From contig CM062820.1 in the NCBI GenBank assembly GCA_031772625.1, positions 314,744,783-314,808,782 of the forward strand: DNA of 64,000 nucleotides. Direction: 5' to 3'. The stretch is from Pinus tabuliformis. Taxonomy: Eukaryota > Streptophyta > Pinopsida > Pinales > Pinaceae. The notes beneath the pieces are model-generated. The model did no database searches and was not told the DNA's origin. It worked only from the letters and a program-made list of their open reading frames with translations. Both the position numbers and the translations under genes were made by a program. Positions 23,930 to 36,442 of the stretch are shown one piece after another. Numbering within the stretch: position 1 is the first letter of the stretch; every line of letters begins with the position of its first letter.

Positions 23930-24960
23930 TGTTGGAGGCCTATTGGGAACAGGTCCCCTTGGGTCAATTGTGGGGTTAAAAGCCCAAGTTTTGGGGCTAA
24001 ATGCCCAAGTTTTGTATAAAGAATGTAAAGTATTTGCATTTTGTGGTCACAGAGCATAGAGATGTAAACAGTCAAAAATGGTTTCCACCCTTAGTTTAGA
24101 TAGTTTGTTGGCTTGATGAGATTCACCCTTGGTCCGCGAGCCATGTGAATGTATAAAAAGGGAGTCTTAGAAGAGTATAAGGTAGTTCTTAGCTCAGTTC
24201 AAAGTAAGTTTTTGGGTAATTGGTCAATGTAATGAGTCTATGAGAGCTAAGAGCAAAGAATCTTAGCGTAGGAAGAGGCTTTGCAGCTAAGTGTGTAGAG
24301 GCCTAGGGTAGAAGTCCGCAGCTAAGTTTGTGGACCCCTGCAGCTATGTGCGCAAGGAAGTTAGAGTTTGTACTAGTGATTTGAACCATCAATAAAGAGA
24401 ATTATTCTGAAGATACCTGTGTATGAGCTATTTTACTTCTGTTATGAATGTTTGTGGTTATGTTATGTTGAATACTGGGTTTATGATTTAATTCTATATT
24501 GATGCATGAATCTGTATGTTTTAATTTGTCATATGAACGCAAGTAAGAATATCTATTTACGTGAAGATAATCATAATGTGCATTGAAGTTAACCAATACT
24601 TAAGCTAATATGGGTAGACACACAAGGAAGAGCAATTACGGAGGCGCGTAAGTGTCGAAATTGACTATTTAGGGTCCGTGAAGGATAATCGAAGACCTTC
24701 ACGAAGGTTTTAAATCCAGATAAGAAAATTACATTGATAAGACCTAAAGGGCTTATAGGTGTGCATGAAGGAAGGGTTAGGGTATAAAATCAACATCACA
24801 ACTATCTCAGGGCGCGGAAACTTGGTTCCTGCATCCCCCCATACTGCTTTGGGTGAGACTTCAGTCTGCGCTCCACAGATTGATGCCGAAAGGGCTAGTA
24901 GTGTAGGGATTTGCTTGGCTAATCAATGCTAAACTTGGGTCAGGGCCCATCAAGCCAACA
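23930..24960 (+). mobile_element. Element A 3' LTR (about 1.03 kb)
   Basis: It begins near TGTTGGAGGCC and ends in CAACA; the start is approximate. A TATA-like TGTATAAAAAGG lies near 24150, followed by a short tandem pattern of GCAGCTAAGT-type units (about 24.27-24.36 kb) and an AATAAAG signal near 24391. Its last 436 bp match 13523-13958. It is related to, but clearly diverged from, the LTR at 28323-29346. Confidence 0.75.
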
Positions 24961-25021
24961 CCAAAGCAGCATTTATTATCAAATTTTGGGGGGAATGGTG
25001 GGATTTTAATTCAAATCCCCC

Positions 25022-25029
25022 TATAAATT
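25022..25029 (+). promoter_or_regulatory. TATA box before the element B aORF
   Basis: TATAAATT lies in CCCCCTATAAATTTTC, 165 bp before the first plausible aORF ATG at 25187 and about 30 bp after a G-rich tract (TTTTGGGGGG). Element A has a comparable G tract before its aORF near 20683. The same octamer precedes the TE1 aORF. Confidence 0.45.
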
Positions 25030-25186
25030 TTCAATGCTGGTCCAACCAAAAACACTTTGCATTCTAAGAATTGCTGGAGAATTTTGTTGTCTAACGCATA
25101 TGAATCGAGCGTTCTGGGAAGATTTTGTGATGCACCCCTCATTTGCAAACTATTCTGCAGTAGCCTGAGAGTGTTTCATTGAGAGT

Positions 25187-28100
25187 ATGACTGGTACTAA
25201 CCTTGTCAAGGCCCTAAGTTATAAGCGGTTGTGTCTAGTGTGCCAAGCCCCGAGGTCACTAGTATGGAAGCCACGCCCACAGTGCCTACGACACTAAGGT
25301 CACCTAGGCCGAAAGAAGCTATGACAAAAGAAAAACATCCCTTCATGAAAGAAAAGAAATTAGCCACAAAAGAAAAATAGAAGAATTTGGTGTCAATGAA
25401 AATGTCACTAAGGAAGCATACAGAGGCACAGCCAAACGGGAAAAAGGATAACCAACCAGAAAAAGTGGTGTATTTAGAAGAATAAGAGTACCAAGATGTT
25501 GAAGAAGTCGATGTTGAGGGAATTGAGCCTATCTCTATGCTACCTAAGTACATCCCTCCACAAAAGGGAAAAACTAAAGTGTCCAAGGATCCTGATTTGG
25601 GAAAATTTGGGGTATCCACTCCCCTACTACTAGAGCAGGTCACATTTGAAGGACCTAATCTTGCGCACATCACGCTGTTGAAAATGGAGGACTGGGACCT
25701 CGCGGATCATGAAAATTTCCACATCTGGTGATCCATAAGTATATCACAAAGATATAATATGATGAAACATGAGTTACACAGTTAGAACTCATGAAGTGGG
25801 TCTACGATGTTGAGTAGTCGGGATTGTTGAACATTCTTTTAGTACCATATCATCACTGCTCACCTATCAATATGATTTGTGTCTGCCAGCTCCTCGCGCT
25901 AGTGCACAATGGGATCTTGTGGCTGGGGAAGCCTATTCCAATAACAAAAATGTTGATCCATAGGATAACGAAGTTACCCTACAAAGGAGCAAACCCTACC
26001 AAGGAGTTTGGAGGGAAAACCAGGGAAAAGGAGCTCGCTAATAAGATGAAGAAGGAATATGGTGTTGTGAAAAAATTGTGAGGATACTCTATCATATCCA
26101 TTCAAGACTAAGCAGTCCATTTCGGTGCCCAGATCCTCATAGGCAAGATCACGAGGAAGTGTCGCACAGACGAATTTCTGGCACCAATAGTGTCACTTGC
26201 TACACAGTGCATGAAGGGCATGTAGTATAATTGGTCTAAGTATCTTTGCCAGGAGTTCCTCACGAACTGCCAAGAAGCCCAAGAAGAAAGAAATCCATTT
26301 CATTATGATTGGCTTCTCTTGTATATTGTATTAGCTGCGTGGAGGTTTTTGGAGGAGAACCAATTTCCTCTGCACAAGAACAATTTTCCCAAGGCAGCGC
26401 GGTTTGCCCCGCTCTGGTCAATGAAGGATGTGGCACGCATGAAGGAAACAAATATTTTCTAGGTCCTAATGGAGATGGACCTTCGGATGGTGATCAATCA
26501 ATAGCCAAGGTTGTCCCCAACCTTATTCAGACAATTAAAAGCCTACATGGAGTTCAAGGCTGACTTTCACAATGTCTCAATCCATGCGTGAAAGGACCTA
26601 GAAGGAACTTGGCATGTGTTTCCTTATTTAGTGTCCGAGACGAATGTGCTGGAAGTTGTATCGTATTGACCACTAGAGTGGTGCGAACCTACAATGTTGG
26701 AGGTAAGAACCAACAAAGGCACAGAGAGCTCTGTTGTGAAAAAGCAGAAGGATGCCGCTCAGAAAGTTGCGCGCAACCTGGCCAAGTAGAAGAAGAAGGA
26801 GGCTACCAAGGCAGCTGCAGAGAAGGCCCATCTGGAGGAAGAGCACGCTGCTAAAGGGTAGGTAGAGAGAGAATGAAAGGAGGCCAAGGAGAATGAGAAG
26901 TCTGCATCACATCATACTGACAAGCAAGAGCTATTAGAGAACGGAGGAGGCGACGTTGAGGATAAACGCACTCCTTTCATCCTGAAGAGGCATAGGCAGG
27001 AACAGAAGGTTGGATAGTGAATGAAACACAAGTCTGATAAGCAGACACATATTGATCCCATGGTACTAACAGAGAGTGATCTTAATGAGATTGGGGGAAA
27101 GATACGAGACACAACGACAGAGGGGCTGCAACAATTTGAGCAAGAATACATGCAGATGCTAGGGAGCGTCCACAAGGATCTACACGAGCTGTAGATCCAG
27201 GAAAATAGGATTTAGGTGGATGTTAGGAAGGTGAGAAATGCACATGCAAGCCTGATGTAGAGCTATAGTGCAATAATAGAGATTGAAAGGACTCTGGATC
27301 TCAGAGTCTTTCCTTTTCCACTAGGGTTATTCCGTGTGGAATCGAACGAGGATCACGATGTGCTTAACACAGTGAAGGATATGGGACTGAACCTTGCTGC
27401 AATGCTACTCTAGACCCTTCATGTGTTTCATCAGGGGGTCTCAGATGAGTTGAAGATCAGAGAAAAGTGGGCACTCACTCTCTTCAGTGAGTTTAAAGTC
27501 AACAACAAGTAGCTTTTTGCAGAAAAAACTCACGCACTAAAGGAACATGAGGAATTGCCGATACCGCACCATAACCTGGTAACAACACCTGAGTAGGCCT
27601 AAAATTCAGTGGCTAAGTTGAAAAGTTCAAAGGATGTAGATGCCTCAGCCAAAGTGAGGAAATTGGTTGTTGTAGTGCGTGCGTGAAAGGAGAAAATCGA
27701 TAAGGTGACTTTCAATTTTCGAATGCAAATAGCTAAGTTGCAGGTGATGTTGCAGCCGACCACACCACCAGAATTTCGGGAACAAAGAGGCGCTACTATC
27801 AAAGAGTCCATGGGTCAACTAGATGTTGCAATTCAAGGTTGTGACCAGCTATTTACTCAGGCAACGAGCCTGTGGGATACACTGCAGGAAGATCCTACGC
27901 TGCAACATTTGAATACTGAGATCAAGGAAGTGCAACAACAATATGATGAAATTAGTATGAAAGTGTGGACGTTGGCTCCAGTCCAGTGTTTTGCACACTT
28001 GTAGGAAGGCAAGGCAAAATTGATGTAGATCTAGGAGTTGTAGAAAAATCAGTCCTTCCTCATAGCCCAACTTGAGCCTTGGAAAGAGGAACTCTATTAG

Positions 28101-28290
28101 ATTTCACAGACCATTCATGAGAAGCTGAAGGCCATGTAGTAGACCCAGAGGACTACACAACTTGCATTAGAAGGGCCAACCACTGAGAAACTAGTCTAGG
28201 AGGTACAACAAGCAGTAGAACAGAGTACCATGGAGTTTTAGGCATTAAGCAAGGCATTCAACTAACTCTGCCAAAAAGTGGAACAACCAG
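25187..28290 (+). pseudogene. Element B aORF
   Basis: It is collinear with the element A aORF. Matching blocks are LPKYIPPQKGKTKVSKD, VTFEGPNLAHITLLKMEDWD, LLVPYHHCSPI, KPIPITKMLIHRIT and PFHYDWLLLYIVLAAW. A charged stretch and a coiled coil follow (for example LQHLNTEIKEVQQQYDEI near 27.95 kb). The shared blocks, despite strong nucleotide divergence, suggest the protein was under constraint while the families were active. It is broken many times. Confidence 0.65.
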
Positions 28291-28322
28291 CGGAGTGACT
28301 CGAGGGTGAGTCATGATCTTTA

Positions 28323-29346
28323 CGTTGGGGACCTAATGGGATGGGGTCCCCAAGGGTAGAATTGAATAAACTAGTCATTTTTTGTAAAGAATTTTGTAAA
28401 AGATGTAAAGCCTCCACGAAATGTGGATGTAGAGCGTGCAGATAGATAGAGTCAAAGGGGCTTTATCCCCTTCTTTTTGGTCAGTTTTGAAGACTCACCC
28501 ATGAGCCGGGGGCCATGGTATTGTATTAGAAAAGATATAAATAATTGAGTCTTAGCGAGTCTTAGAGATAACTTTGGATAGAGATTGGAGTACATTGAAG
28601 AGGTTGTATTGTCTTGAGCAAGAGCTAAGGCGGGAAGGCTTTGCCTCCTGTGCTTAGACAGAGAAAGGGAGGCTCCTGTAGCTGAGTGCGTAGGAGGCCT
28701 GGGTAGAGTCTGTAGCTGAGTGCATGGAGACCTACAGCTATGTGCGCAGGGTAGAGAGTCTGTAGCTTGTGAATGAAAGATCAATAAAGATGGTTTTTTA
28801 AAAAATTACTATGTATTTCCATTACATCTGTTTATGATATATGTTTCTAATTAATGATATGTTTTATGAAATAATGATTGAATGCTACGCAAATTTACTA
28901 AATCTATCTAAATAATGTATGAAATGAATTATTATCCACTTACGTGAAGTTATAGGCTATTTCTCTTATGCTTTCTAATGAATTAAGTAGAACTACATGA
29001 ACTTCGATCTAGGGCTGCTTGATGATGCGCGAAAATAGGTAAATCAACTGCTTAAGGTCCACAAAGACTTATCGTGAACCTTCACGAAGTTCTAAAGGAA
29101 AATTTAACTTAGTTACTGTAACGAGCCCTAGAATTATATCAATCTGTGCAGAGGTAGCTCTAGGGCACTGGAAGACATCAAGCTAGTCTCTGGATGGAGA
29201 AACTTGGTTCTTGCATCCCCCAATATTGCTTTGGGTGAGACTATAGCCTACGCTATGCGGGTTGTTTCCAAAAGGGAAAACAGTGTAGGGTTTTTTTGGT
29301 TGGTGCAACTAACTCTGAACCTGGGTCAAGACCCCCTAAGACAACA
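28323..29346 (+). mobile_element. Element B 3' LTR
   Basis: It begins near GTTGGGGACC and ends in GACAACA. Landmarks shared with the element A LTR are GTGACTCGAGG just upstream, GAGTCTTAG, repeated TAGCTGAGTG-type units near 28.68-28.75 kb, AATAAAG near 28783, and the late block GGAGAAACTTGGTTCTTGCA. Overall similarity to A's LTR is moderate, so they are different subfamilies. Confidence 0.7.
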
Positions 29347-29519
29347 CGGTTGAAGGGATGTCGACATCTACAAACCAAATGTAAAGTAATATTAACAGAG
29401 AGGGTTGGGATGTTTGAAGGGAACACATTGCAAACACACTAAACACACCTATAGACATTATGTACACAATGAACTATGCAAAAGTGACTTAAGCATAGTA
29501 TTTTTGGAGGTACAACCCA

Positions 29520-30760
29520 TTTATGGGCTACACCAATGGAACTCCATTAAAATCAATAAGCTTGTAGGCCCGTTTAGCAAGAACACATTTAAAAATGTAT
29601 GGGACTAGCCACATTGACTTGAACTTCCCAGACCCTAACTTATTAGACTCCTCATCATACAACGAGACAAAATCACCTTCTGAGAAGGCATGAGGCTTAA
29701 CATTCTTATCGCATTCTTCCTTAATGTGTTTCTTATGGGCCTTATTGGCCATCACAACATTGTGTTGGGTTTCATCTAAATGTGTCAAATGTAAGAGACT
29801 CTCTTCTTTTGCAGAAGTGGCAGGAAGGAGTTCAATGGCAAGTTTCAAAGATGGAATTTTTCACTCGATAAGAAGGATTAATTCCAGGCAATACACCAAT
29901 TGAAACAGTTTGAATCTAGTAGCAGTTTGTACATAGGTTTGATATGCCCACAAGGCTGCATAAAGGATAAGAGTCGAATCTAATTTTTGGATCCCTATCA
30001 TGCACTAAAGCACCAGTTTCAAGGCTTTGTTGATCGCCTTGACATGTCCATTCACCTCTGGGTAGTAGGGAGTTGAGCTCTCATGGTGAAGGCCCAACTT
30101 GGCATTTAGCTCAGATATCATGTGATTATGAAAATGTTTCCCATGGTATATAAGTATATCATGTGGTACAAAAAACATTGCAATGATGTGATTAAAGAGA
30201 AAGAGAGAAAAAAAAATTCCGATGTTATTACATTTAGGCATTGCCTCAGCCCTCTTAGTAAAATAGTCTACCACGACAACAATCTAGCCATTCCCCCTGG
30301 TCAAGTGAGAGTTACATGTCATAAAGTCAATGCCCCATTTCAGAAAAGTTCCAATGACGATAACAGGGTGTAAAGGAGCTAGTGGAGTAGAGGTTTTATG
30401 ATCATATATCTGGTGGGCATGACACTTTTGAACTGTGAGGATACAATTGTGAAACATATTAGGCCAAATGTAGCTAGCACACAAAATATTTTGTGCAGTG
30501 GCATAACTAGATATATGTCCACCACATGCCCCAACATGGCATTCATTTAGAGCTTGCTTGGCCTCCCCATGAGTGAGGTGCCTCCGAAAAATCCTATCAA
30601 TACCATGATGATAAAGGGTGTCACCAATTATGATATAATTTTTAGCTTGGTATCAGATACATCGCTAGTCAGAGTGAGAGGTATCGAGCCAAATATTCTG
30701 GGTCTAGAGATATATGATGATGCCTCCATACCACAAATCAAATTAATCTATCAATAACAA
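29520..30760 (-). pseudogene. Element C integrase
   Basis: The minus strand encodes CHVGACGGHISSYATAQNIL and IWPNMFHNCILTVQKCHAHQ (the zinc-binding region), then LKWGIDFMTCN, FTKRAEAMPKC and PHDILIYHGKHFHNHM. The catalytic end is STPYYPEVNGHVKAINKAL. A C-terminal part with HAFSEGDFVSLYDEESNKLG follows. It is standard Tat-like integrase without a visible chromodomain, and it is broken. Confidence 0.8.
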
Positions 30761-30779
30761 TGACTCATCTGTAGTAAAA

Positions 30780-32230
30780 TCATCAAATGTCATTTTATTT
30801 TCATAACTGGGAATGTCAGAGATCAGTTCGAAAAAGACTTAGGATTTCTTGGATTTGTATTTTATGAACTCCAAATCAAAATCCTATAAGATGACAATCC
30901 ATTTGGAATACTTCCCCCCTAGTAACTTTCGTGGCAAGATGTACATCATGGGGTTTCAATAAAAAACAACCATAGTCTTGCAAAGTAGCATCTAGTGGCG
31001 AAACCTTTGGATAGCTTGGACAACTTCCAAAGCTAACTTTTCGACATGAGTATATTTGATATCGATATCATTTAAGTTCTGACTCAAATAATAAATGGGA
31101 TATCCATCCCCTACATCATCCTCTTGGACCAATACCATAGCTATGGTAGTAACTACAATGATGAGGTACAATTAGTAATTGATAATCCAGGGGATACAAC
31201 AATTATTCCAAAATTAGAACATATTTCAAAGCATCAAACACCTTTTGGGAAGTGTTGTCCCAATGAAAGGGAACCCATTTTTTCAACAATTGAGTAAATC
31301 CTTTGGTCAATTCAGCATAATTGGCAATAAATGTCCGTACAAATTTAGCCTTCCCTTGGAGTCATTGTAGCTAAATAAGAGAGGAAGGAGAAAGTAGATC
31401 TAGAATCGCCTAGACTTTAAATGGATCAATATGAATTCCTTGCTTCGACACAATGAAGCTAAGAAGTCATCCATATTGCACATGAAACACACACTTTTAT
31501 GGATTGAGCCTGATGTTATAATGTCAACAATGTAAAAATATATCCATGAGATGCATGGGATGATCCGCACGATGTTTAAAATGGGAAAGTAGGTCATCCA
31601 AATATAGTTTTAAAATGTGTTTAATGTCATGGAAGGCATAATTCGTTTCCCTCTGAAAATTTTCCCCAACATTTTTCATTCTGAAAGCGAGCTTTCGATA
31701 TGAAAATGTGTCGCATGGACAAATAAATGTGGTTTTATATTGTTTTAATGCGAGAATGTTGATCTGATTATAGCTAGACAATCCATACATAGATGAAAAT
31801 ATTTCACTTCCAACACAATCATCAACAATTTGGTTGATAAATGGAGTAGGATAATTTTCCTAAGGACAAGCATGATTTATGTCCCGACAATCGACACACA
31901 CGAATTATTCCTTGATTTTTCAAGACAAGAACAATATTTTACACCCAATCAGTGAGAGGTACTGGGTAGATGAAACTAGAATGGAGAATTTTTTCAAATT
32001 CAACTTTAATAGTAGCAGTATTCTTCAGATGGACTGGACATGCGTGCGACTAAACTGGCTTTGCGTCATGATATGTTCTGATTTCATGTACAACAATGTT
32101 CTGATCAATACCTAGAATCTCTTCATATGACTCGGTGAAAATGTCTCAAAATTATTGGAAAATGGCTTTATAGCTCTTGATCTCATTAGGAGAGAAATAT
32201 GCATCAATATGTACATTCTCGACAATTCTA
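30780..32230 (-). pseudogene. Element C RT and RNase H
   Basis: RT spans about 32.23-31.4 kb, with GSEIFSSMYGLSSYNQINIL, the polymerase box KLYLDDLL and the RADHPMHL tail. RNase H follows at about 31.15-30.85 kb, with IYYLSQNLNDIDIKYTHVEK and LLGGKYSKWIVIL. No extra aRNH is evident between protease and RT here, unlike TE1 and E. It is heavily broken. Confidence 0.75.
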
Positions 32231-32604
32231 GGATTGAAATATCAAGAGGGATTGTCTCTTCAATATTTGACGAATTATTCTCAGTTTGATAGTGTGGATG
32301 GATATAGAATTCGTAGATATCTCAACAACATAGGGTGAATAGATATCACTAATATTATCCTTGGAAGAAACTAGAAAGGAGGAATGGTGATGATTCTTGT
32401 CCCATGGTGTTATGCAGGATTTATGATTGCAAAAATTATCTCCCCTAGGTTTGGTGGCTAACCTAGAACAACAGAAAGACAAAGGACCCAATTTTTTCCT
32501 TAAAGTAAGTAGATGAAGGGATGAAACCTACTTGGAATCTGTCATATGTTTTGCTCCTTCTTTGGCTTGAGTGCTCCAATCCTAGCTCTAGTTGCCAAAA
32601 TTAG

Positions 32605-33521
32605 AAGAACATGCACAACTAGACAACACAAGTTAAGAAACTGTGAGATCTATGTAGCATAAGCTATCTACTTTATTTAATAGATCAACTTGGTATTTAA
32701 ATACATGAAATAATGACATCACATATAGAAAAGCAAAGGACTTTTTTTATTGATATAAATGGAGTGAGTTACAACCATAAATAGTTGTTGATCTTATAGA
32801 AGATCTCCTCCAAGTTGTTGAATTGTCCTTCCTTTGTCACAAAGTGCACCTCTAATCACCCTAAATGCGTGAAAATATCACTTTCACAACAACAACATAA
32901 GGGTAGAGTCACTCTCCAAAATCCAACCCTTTGCATATGGAAGGTTGTAAATATATAAAGGAGTGGGTATGTTGGCATTTCTTATCCTTTTACAAATATT
33001 AGGATTGACATCCACTCTTTATGGGAGGATGAGATCTAAGGATAAGGGATGGAAACTCTAGGGTAGGATAGGATAGGATCCGAATGTTTCATCTGAGGTA
33101 AATGGTTACAATAGATCCTGGAAGCTTCTAGAAATGGAGGCTTCGAGATTCTCTCTCTTTTTCCCAAATTTATAGAACCAATACAAGTGTAAATGGGAGA
33201 AATTTGTAGGTGATCAAAATAGGCCATAGTGGGGTCATAAAACTAGCTCAGATGATGCAGTTTAGGGAAAAAACTCTGGGGAATGAGAGACTCATGCATA
33301 AGGATTTGTGCAATGATGATGTAAATGGGGAATAGGATGTTGACTGATCCCATTAGTAGTCCTATTGATCATATGTGACAAAATAGCCTATAATAGAGTG
33401 TCCATTAAAGTGCAAAGTCAGAGATGATGACTAATGAATGAAGTGATTTACCTTGTGACATGTTGGGATCAAGAACACCCAGCGAGATCGTCTCATGTTA
33501 CAATACATTTACATCATGACA
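32605..33521 (-). mobile_element. LTR, minus orientation, between C and H
   Basis: On the minus strand it starts TGTCATGATG right after a purine-rich AACAAAAGGG tract, as a 3' LTR would. It ends near 32605, before TTTTGGCAACTAGAGC, which may be a decayed primer site. A TATATATTT string and short GGATA repeats lie inside. It can be the 5' LTR of C, the 3' LTR of H, or one LTR shared by both. Its far end is approximate. Confidence 0.5.
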
Positions 33522-35170
33522 CCCTTTTGTTGAGGGAGGCATACCCATACTCAATAGAACTAAAATAACATGTATAATGATCAAAATACATGTCCATTGA
33601 TGACTGATAGTGGACACATGACTGAATGACTATTAGTATGATCATATCCATCATCATAGTGATATTGTATAATCCTGAAATAGCATCTCGGATGGTGAAA
33701 ACTAGATCTAGGGTCTTTTATCTCGTTCACATGATAAAACAACATATGATTCTAACCATGCTAATCAATGAGCTGAGGTCAGCATTGGTAGACACCATCT
33801 CATTACCGTCCAATGATGTAAGTCATTAACAGACGTGACAGAAACCACCGATGATGTTAATTGTTTTCAAGGTACTCAATCACAATCCATATGGTGTGAA
33901 TAAATGGGTTGGTGTAGAACACCACATAGAATCATTCGATCGAAGGCCAATGGTGTAAACCTATCACTGAGAGAGAGGACGCTTTCCATTGATGTATGCA
34001 AGCACTAAGGTACATATGGGTGTTTCTGAGTCAATTTCCTAGATAATGTGTTGATTTCGACAGGAAGTGACCTGTCAGAGGAGGGCCTTGATGTATCCCC
34101 CATCAACGACACAAAATGGGTATGATGAATGAGACAAAATGATCAAAATGATGTTGATATGGAACTAGATTAGGAAAGGAAAATATTGAAGGCTTAAGAG
34201 TATTGCAACAGATATAAGAAGAATGGATTCTCTTGAACACACTGGTGACACTGAATGGAGTTGGCAGTATTGACCCGAAATTGAAATGGAGGTTTTTGAA
34301 GGTATGAGGAACCAAAATACAACATATTACCCAACCCAACATCCATGGAGATGAAGTGGAAGAGTGTCATGTTCAGGAGTGACTAGCTTCCATAAACAAA
34401 TGGAGTACCATGTTTTCTCAATTTCCCCAACCATACTGGTCAATGCCTCTTTATTTTTTTTAACGAGCCCAAGGAGGATAACATATGCTTGATTTGTAAG
34501 TTCATCCTTCAGATGAATCTGTCTGAGTATGTTTAACAAACCCTGAGAAGGAGTGGTTCGGTCCCATCATGATTGACGAGCCCATCGTTGTTTGATTTTT
34601 TTATGAGTCTAGCAAGGGTGAAAACTTGACTTCTTTTTCATGTTTAGAGAGTTTGAAAAGGAGGCAAAAAGGAAAACTCCAGATGTTCCTTTTTATAGGT
34701 AGTCCCTTAGGTTTGAAAAGGAAGAAAAAAATACCCAAGATAACCTCTGAGCCATGTTCGACTAAGGTATTCCTTTTTGGTAAATATTTTATCTTTGTCT
34801 AGAAAAGGGTTAAACTTATACTAAGTATATGTCTTTTCATTTACTTTTACAATTTTGAAAAGAAAAGTGCTCAACAATATTTTCATATTTTTGGAGTCTG
34901 AAAAGAGGTGAAAGAGTAATCCTCCTAGAAGAACAAGTGGTATAAGGGTAGCAACTAGTTTCGATCATGATGGAACTGCTCAAAACACATATAGGTCATG
35001 AGACTAGCTAATAAGACAACTCATCGCATCGGTTCCTCACGAAAGGGTAAAAGACCAAGTGAAAGCGTATGATCATCCAAGTAGATAGTAACGATGGAAA
35101 GAGAAAACCAAGGCTCATCTGACAAAATCAGGCTGATAAAAATGGAAATCATGAGGGATAAAATGGGAAT

Positions 35171-35303
35171 GGTTTCATTTTGATAGAAGCTTGAAACATG
35201 GGAAACTATGGTTGAAATTGGTTTCATTCTTACACAAGCTTGAAACATGGGAAACTATGCTTGAAATTGGTTTCATTTTTACCCAAGCTTGAAACATGGG
35301 ATG
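35171..35303 (-). repeat. 49-bp tandem repeat, about 2.7 units
   Basis: Units start with GGTTTCATT at 35171, 35220 and 35269, an exact 49-bp period. The shared core is AAGCTTGAAACATGGGA. Read on the minus strand, the unit (TCCCATGTTTCAAGCTT, then ATGAAACC) resembles the third unit of the repeat at 56449-56595 in element D. Confidence 0.85.
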
Positions 35304-36442
35304 TTTGAAATAGATTTTCATGCACCCATCATAATGAATCATTTCGAGGTACATGCCCCCCCAAGCTTCATATCATTCACCTAAGTAGACCATTGGGTAC
35401 TAACAGGAGGATGGAATCAAGGTTCATTTATGAGATCAAGTGAAAGACTCGGCTGGGAATTTATGCAATCTAATCAAAGACTCAAATTGAAAGGTGTTAT
35501 AGCATCATTCAACACTCCTCTATTTTTTATGCTTTGATATGGCCTTGGGAAGACCTTTTTCTTACATACTTGATCATTTATTAAAAAACAATATTTTGAA
35601 TTCCATACATGAATATTCCCTTTTAAAACTGCCTACACATGACTCATGTATAAGATTTAAAGTATGAAAAAATAAAAATATATCCTATTTTTCGGGTGGG
35701 GTTTACGGGTTCCACAAAAATCCCACATATAAGAGCCCGTGGCCTAACTAAATCAATTAATTTCTGGTGGTATTTATACGCCTCATGGGAAGGCCTAATG
35801 ATAGGGGGAGATAGGATATCGACATTATAGTTCTTTTTGTCCCCAAATCAAGTATGATTTTCCATGTCCCTCTTGCACTCCCAGCCATAGGAAACCCTTG
35901 TTTCCTTGCATATATGCCCATCCTTCATTATATGGCATCCTCTTGCACATGATTTAGAGGTGATATTTGAGGCTTGGGTTGGATCACAACTGGACATATC
36001 CAGAGGAAGGTTTTGTTGGTGTTGTGGTCGAATCAGGTTGTATCTACCCACTACTATTCACTAATATCAATAAACAAGCTATGTCTTGTTCCTGATATGT
36101 TATGATCTCATGTTTTTTATGATTCATGTGTAATATGTCATGATTTGTATGTTTATTATTGATGATCTAACATGTTTATTATGCACACACTTTGAACTAA
36201 TCACCATGTATATGCTTCTCTGAACTATGTTGCTGGTATGATCACTTTGGAGGAAGCAGAGGGTTTGGACCTTACAGGATTGACATAAAATGTAGGACCT
36301 ACAGGTACTCCTCTCAAACCCAAATTTGGTAGTTTAGATAGTTTTCTTGCTTGAATGTATGCTTCTTGTTGATAGTTTTCCTTTGATCTATTGAGGTTGT
36401 CAACCCTTACCTTAGGGAAGTTTTTCTAGCCAACAAAAGGGG

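Larger units (their letters stand above)
13523..24960 (+). mobile_element. Ty3/gypsy element A with env-position aORF, old and broken
   Basis: The plus-strand order is: partial 5' LTR, primer site, gag, protease, second gag-like domain, RT, RNase H, integrase, aORF and 3' LTR. The shared part of the two LTRs (436 bp) is about 12-13% divergent by eye. With slow woody-plant substitution rates this means tens of millions of years. Most coding parts carry breaks, well over ten in total. No chromodomain is visible after integrase. The primer site resembles the tRNA-Asp type known from Athila-like elements, but pol does not let me name the lineage with certainty. Confidence 0.85.
24961..29346 (+). 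mobile_element. Element B: aORF plus 3' LTR of a sister subfamily
   Basis: Directly after the element A 3' LTR comes a second aORF and a second LTR of about 1.02 kb, both homologous to those of A but clearly diverged. B has no primer site after 24960 and no gag or pol. It is therefore only the 3' third of an element, either left by a deletion or joined to A by recombination near an LTR. It is heavily broken. Confidence 0.75.
29500..33521 (-). mobile_element. Element C: Tat-like Ty3/gypsy pol relic with LTR
   Basis: From right to left on the minus strand this reads: LTR (33521-32605), a short leader, RT, RNase H and integrase. Gag and protease are missing. RT wording (FIYPVPLTDWV, FICPCDTFSYRKLAFRMKN, AFHDIKHILKLYLDDLL) is the Tat pattern. 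The 3' end is lost near 29.5 kb, next to the element B LTR. It is broken many times and old. Confidence 0.75.

Noticed and set aside
35171-35303. Possible CRISPR-like array (regular 49-bp repeats)
   Set aside because: Units are contiguous without unique spacers and the DNA is plant retroelement DNA.
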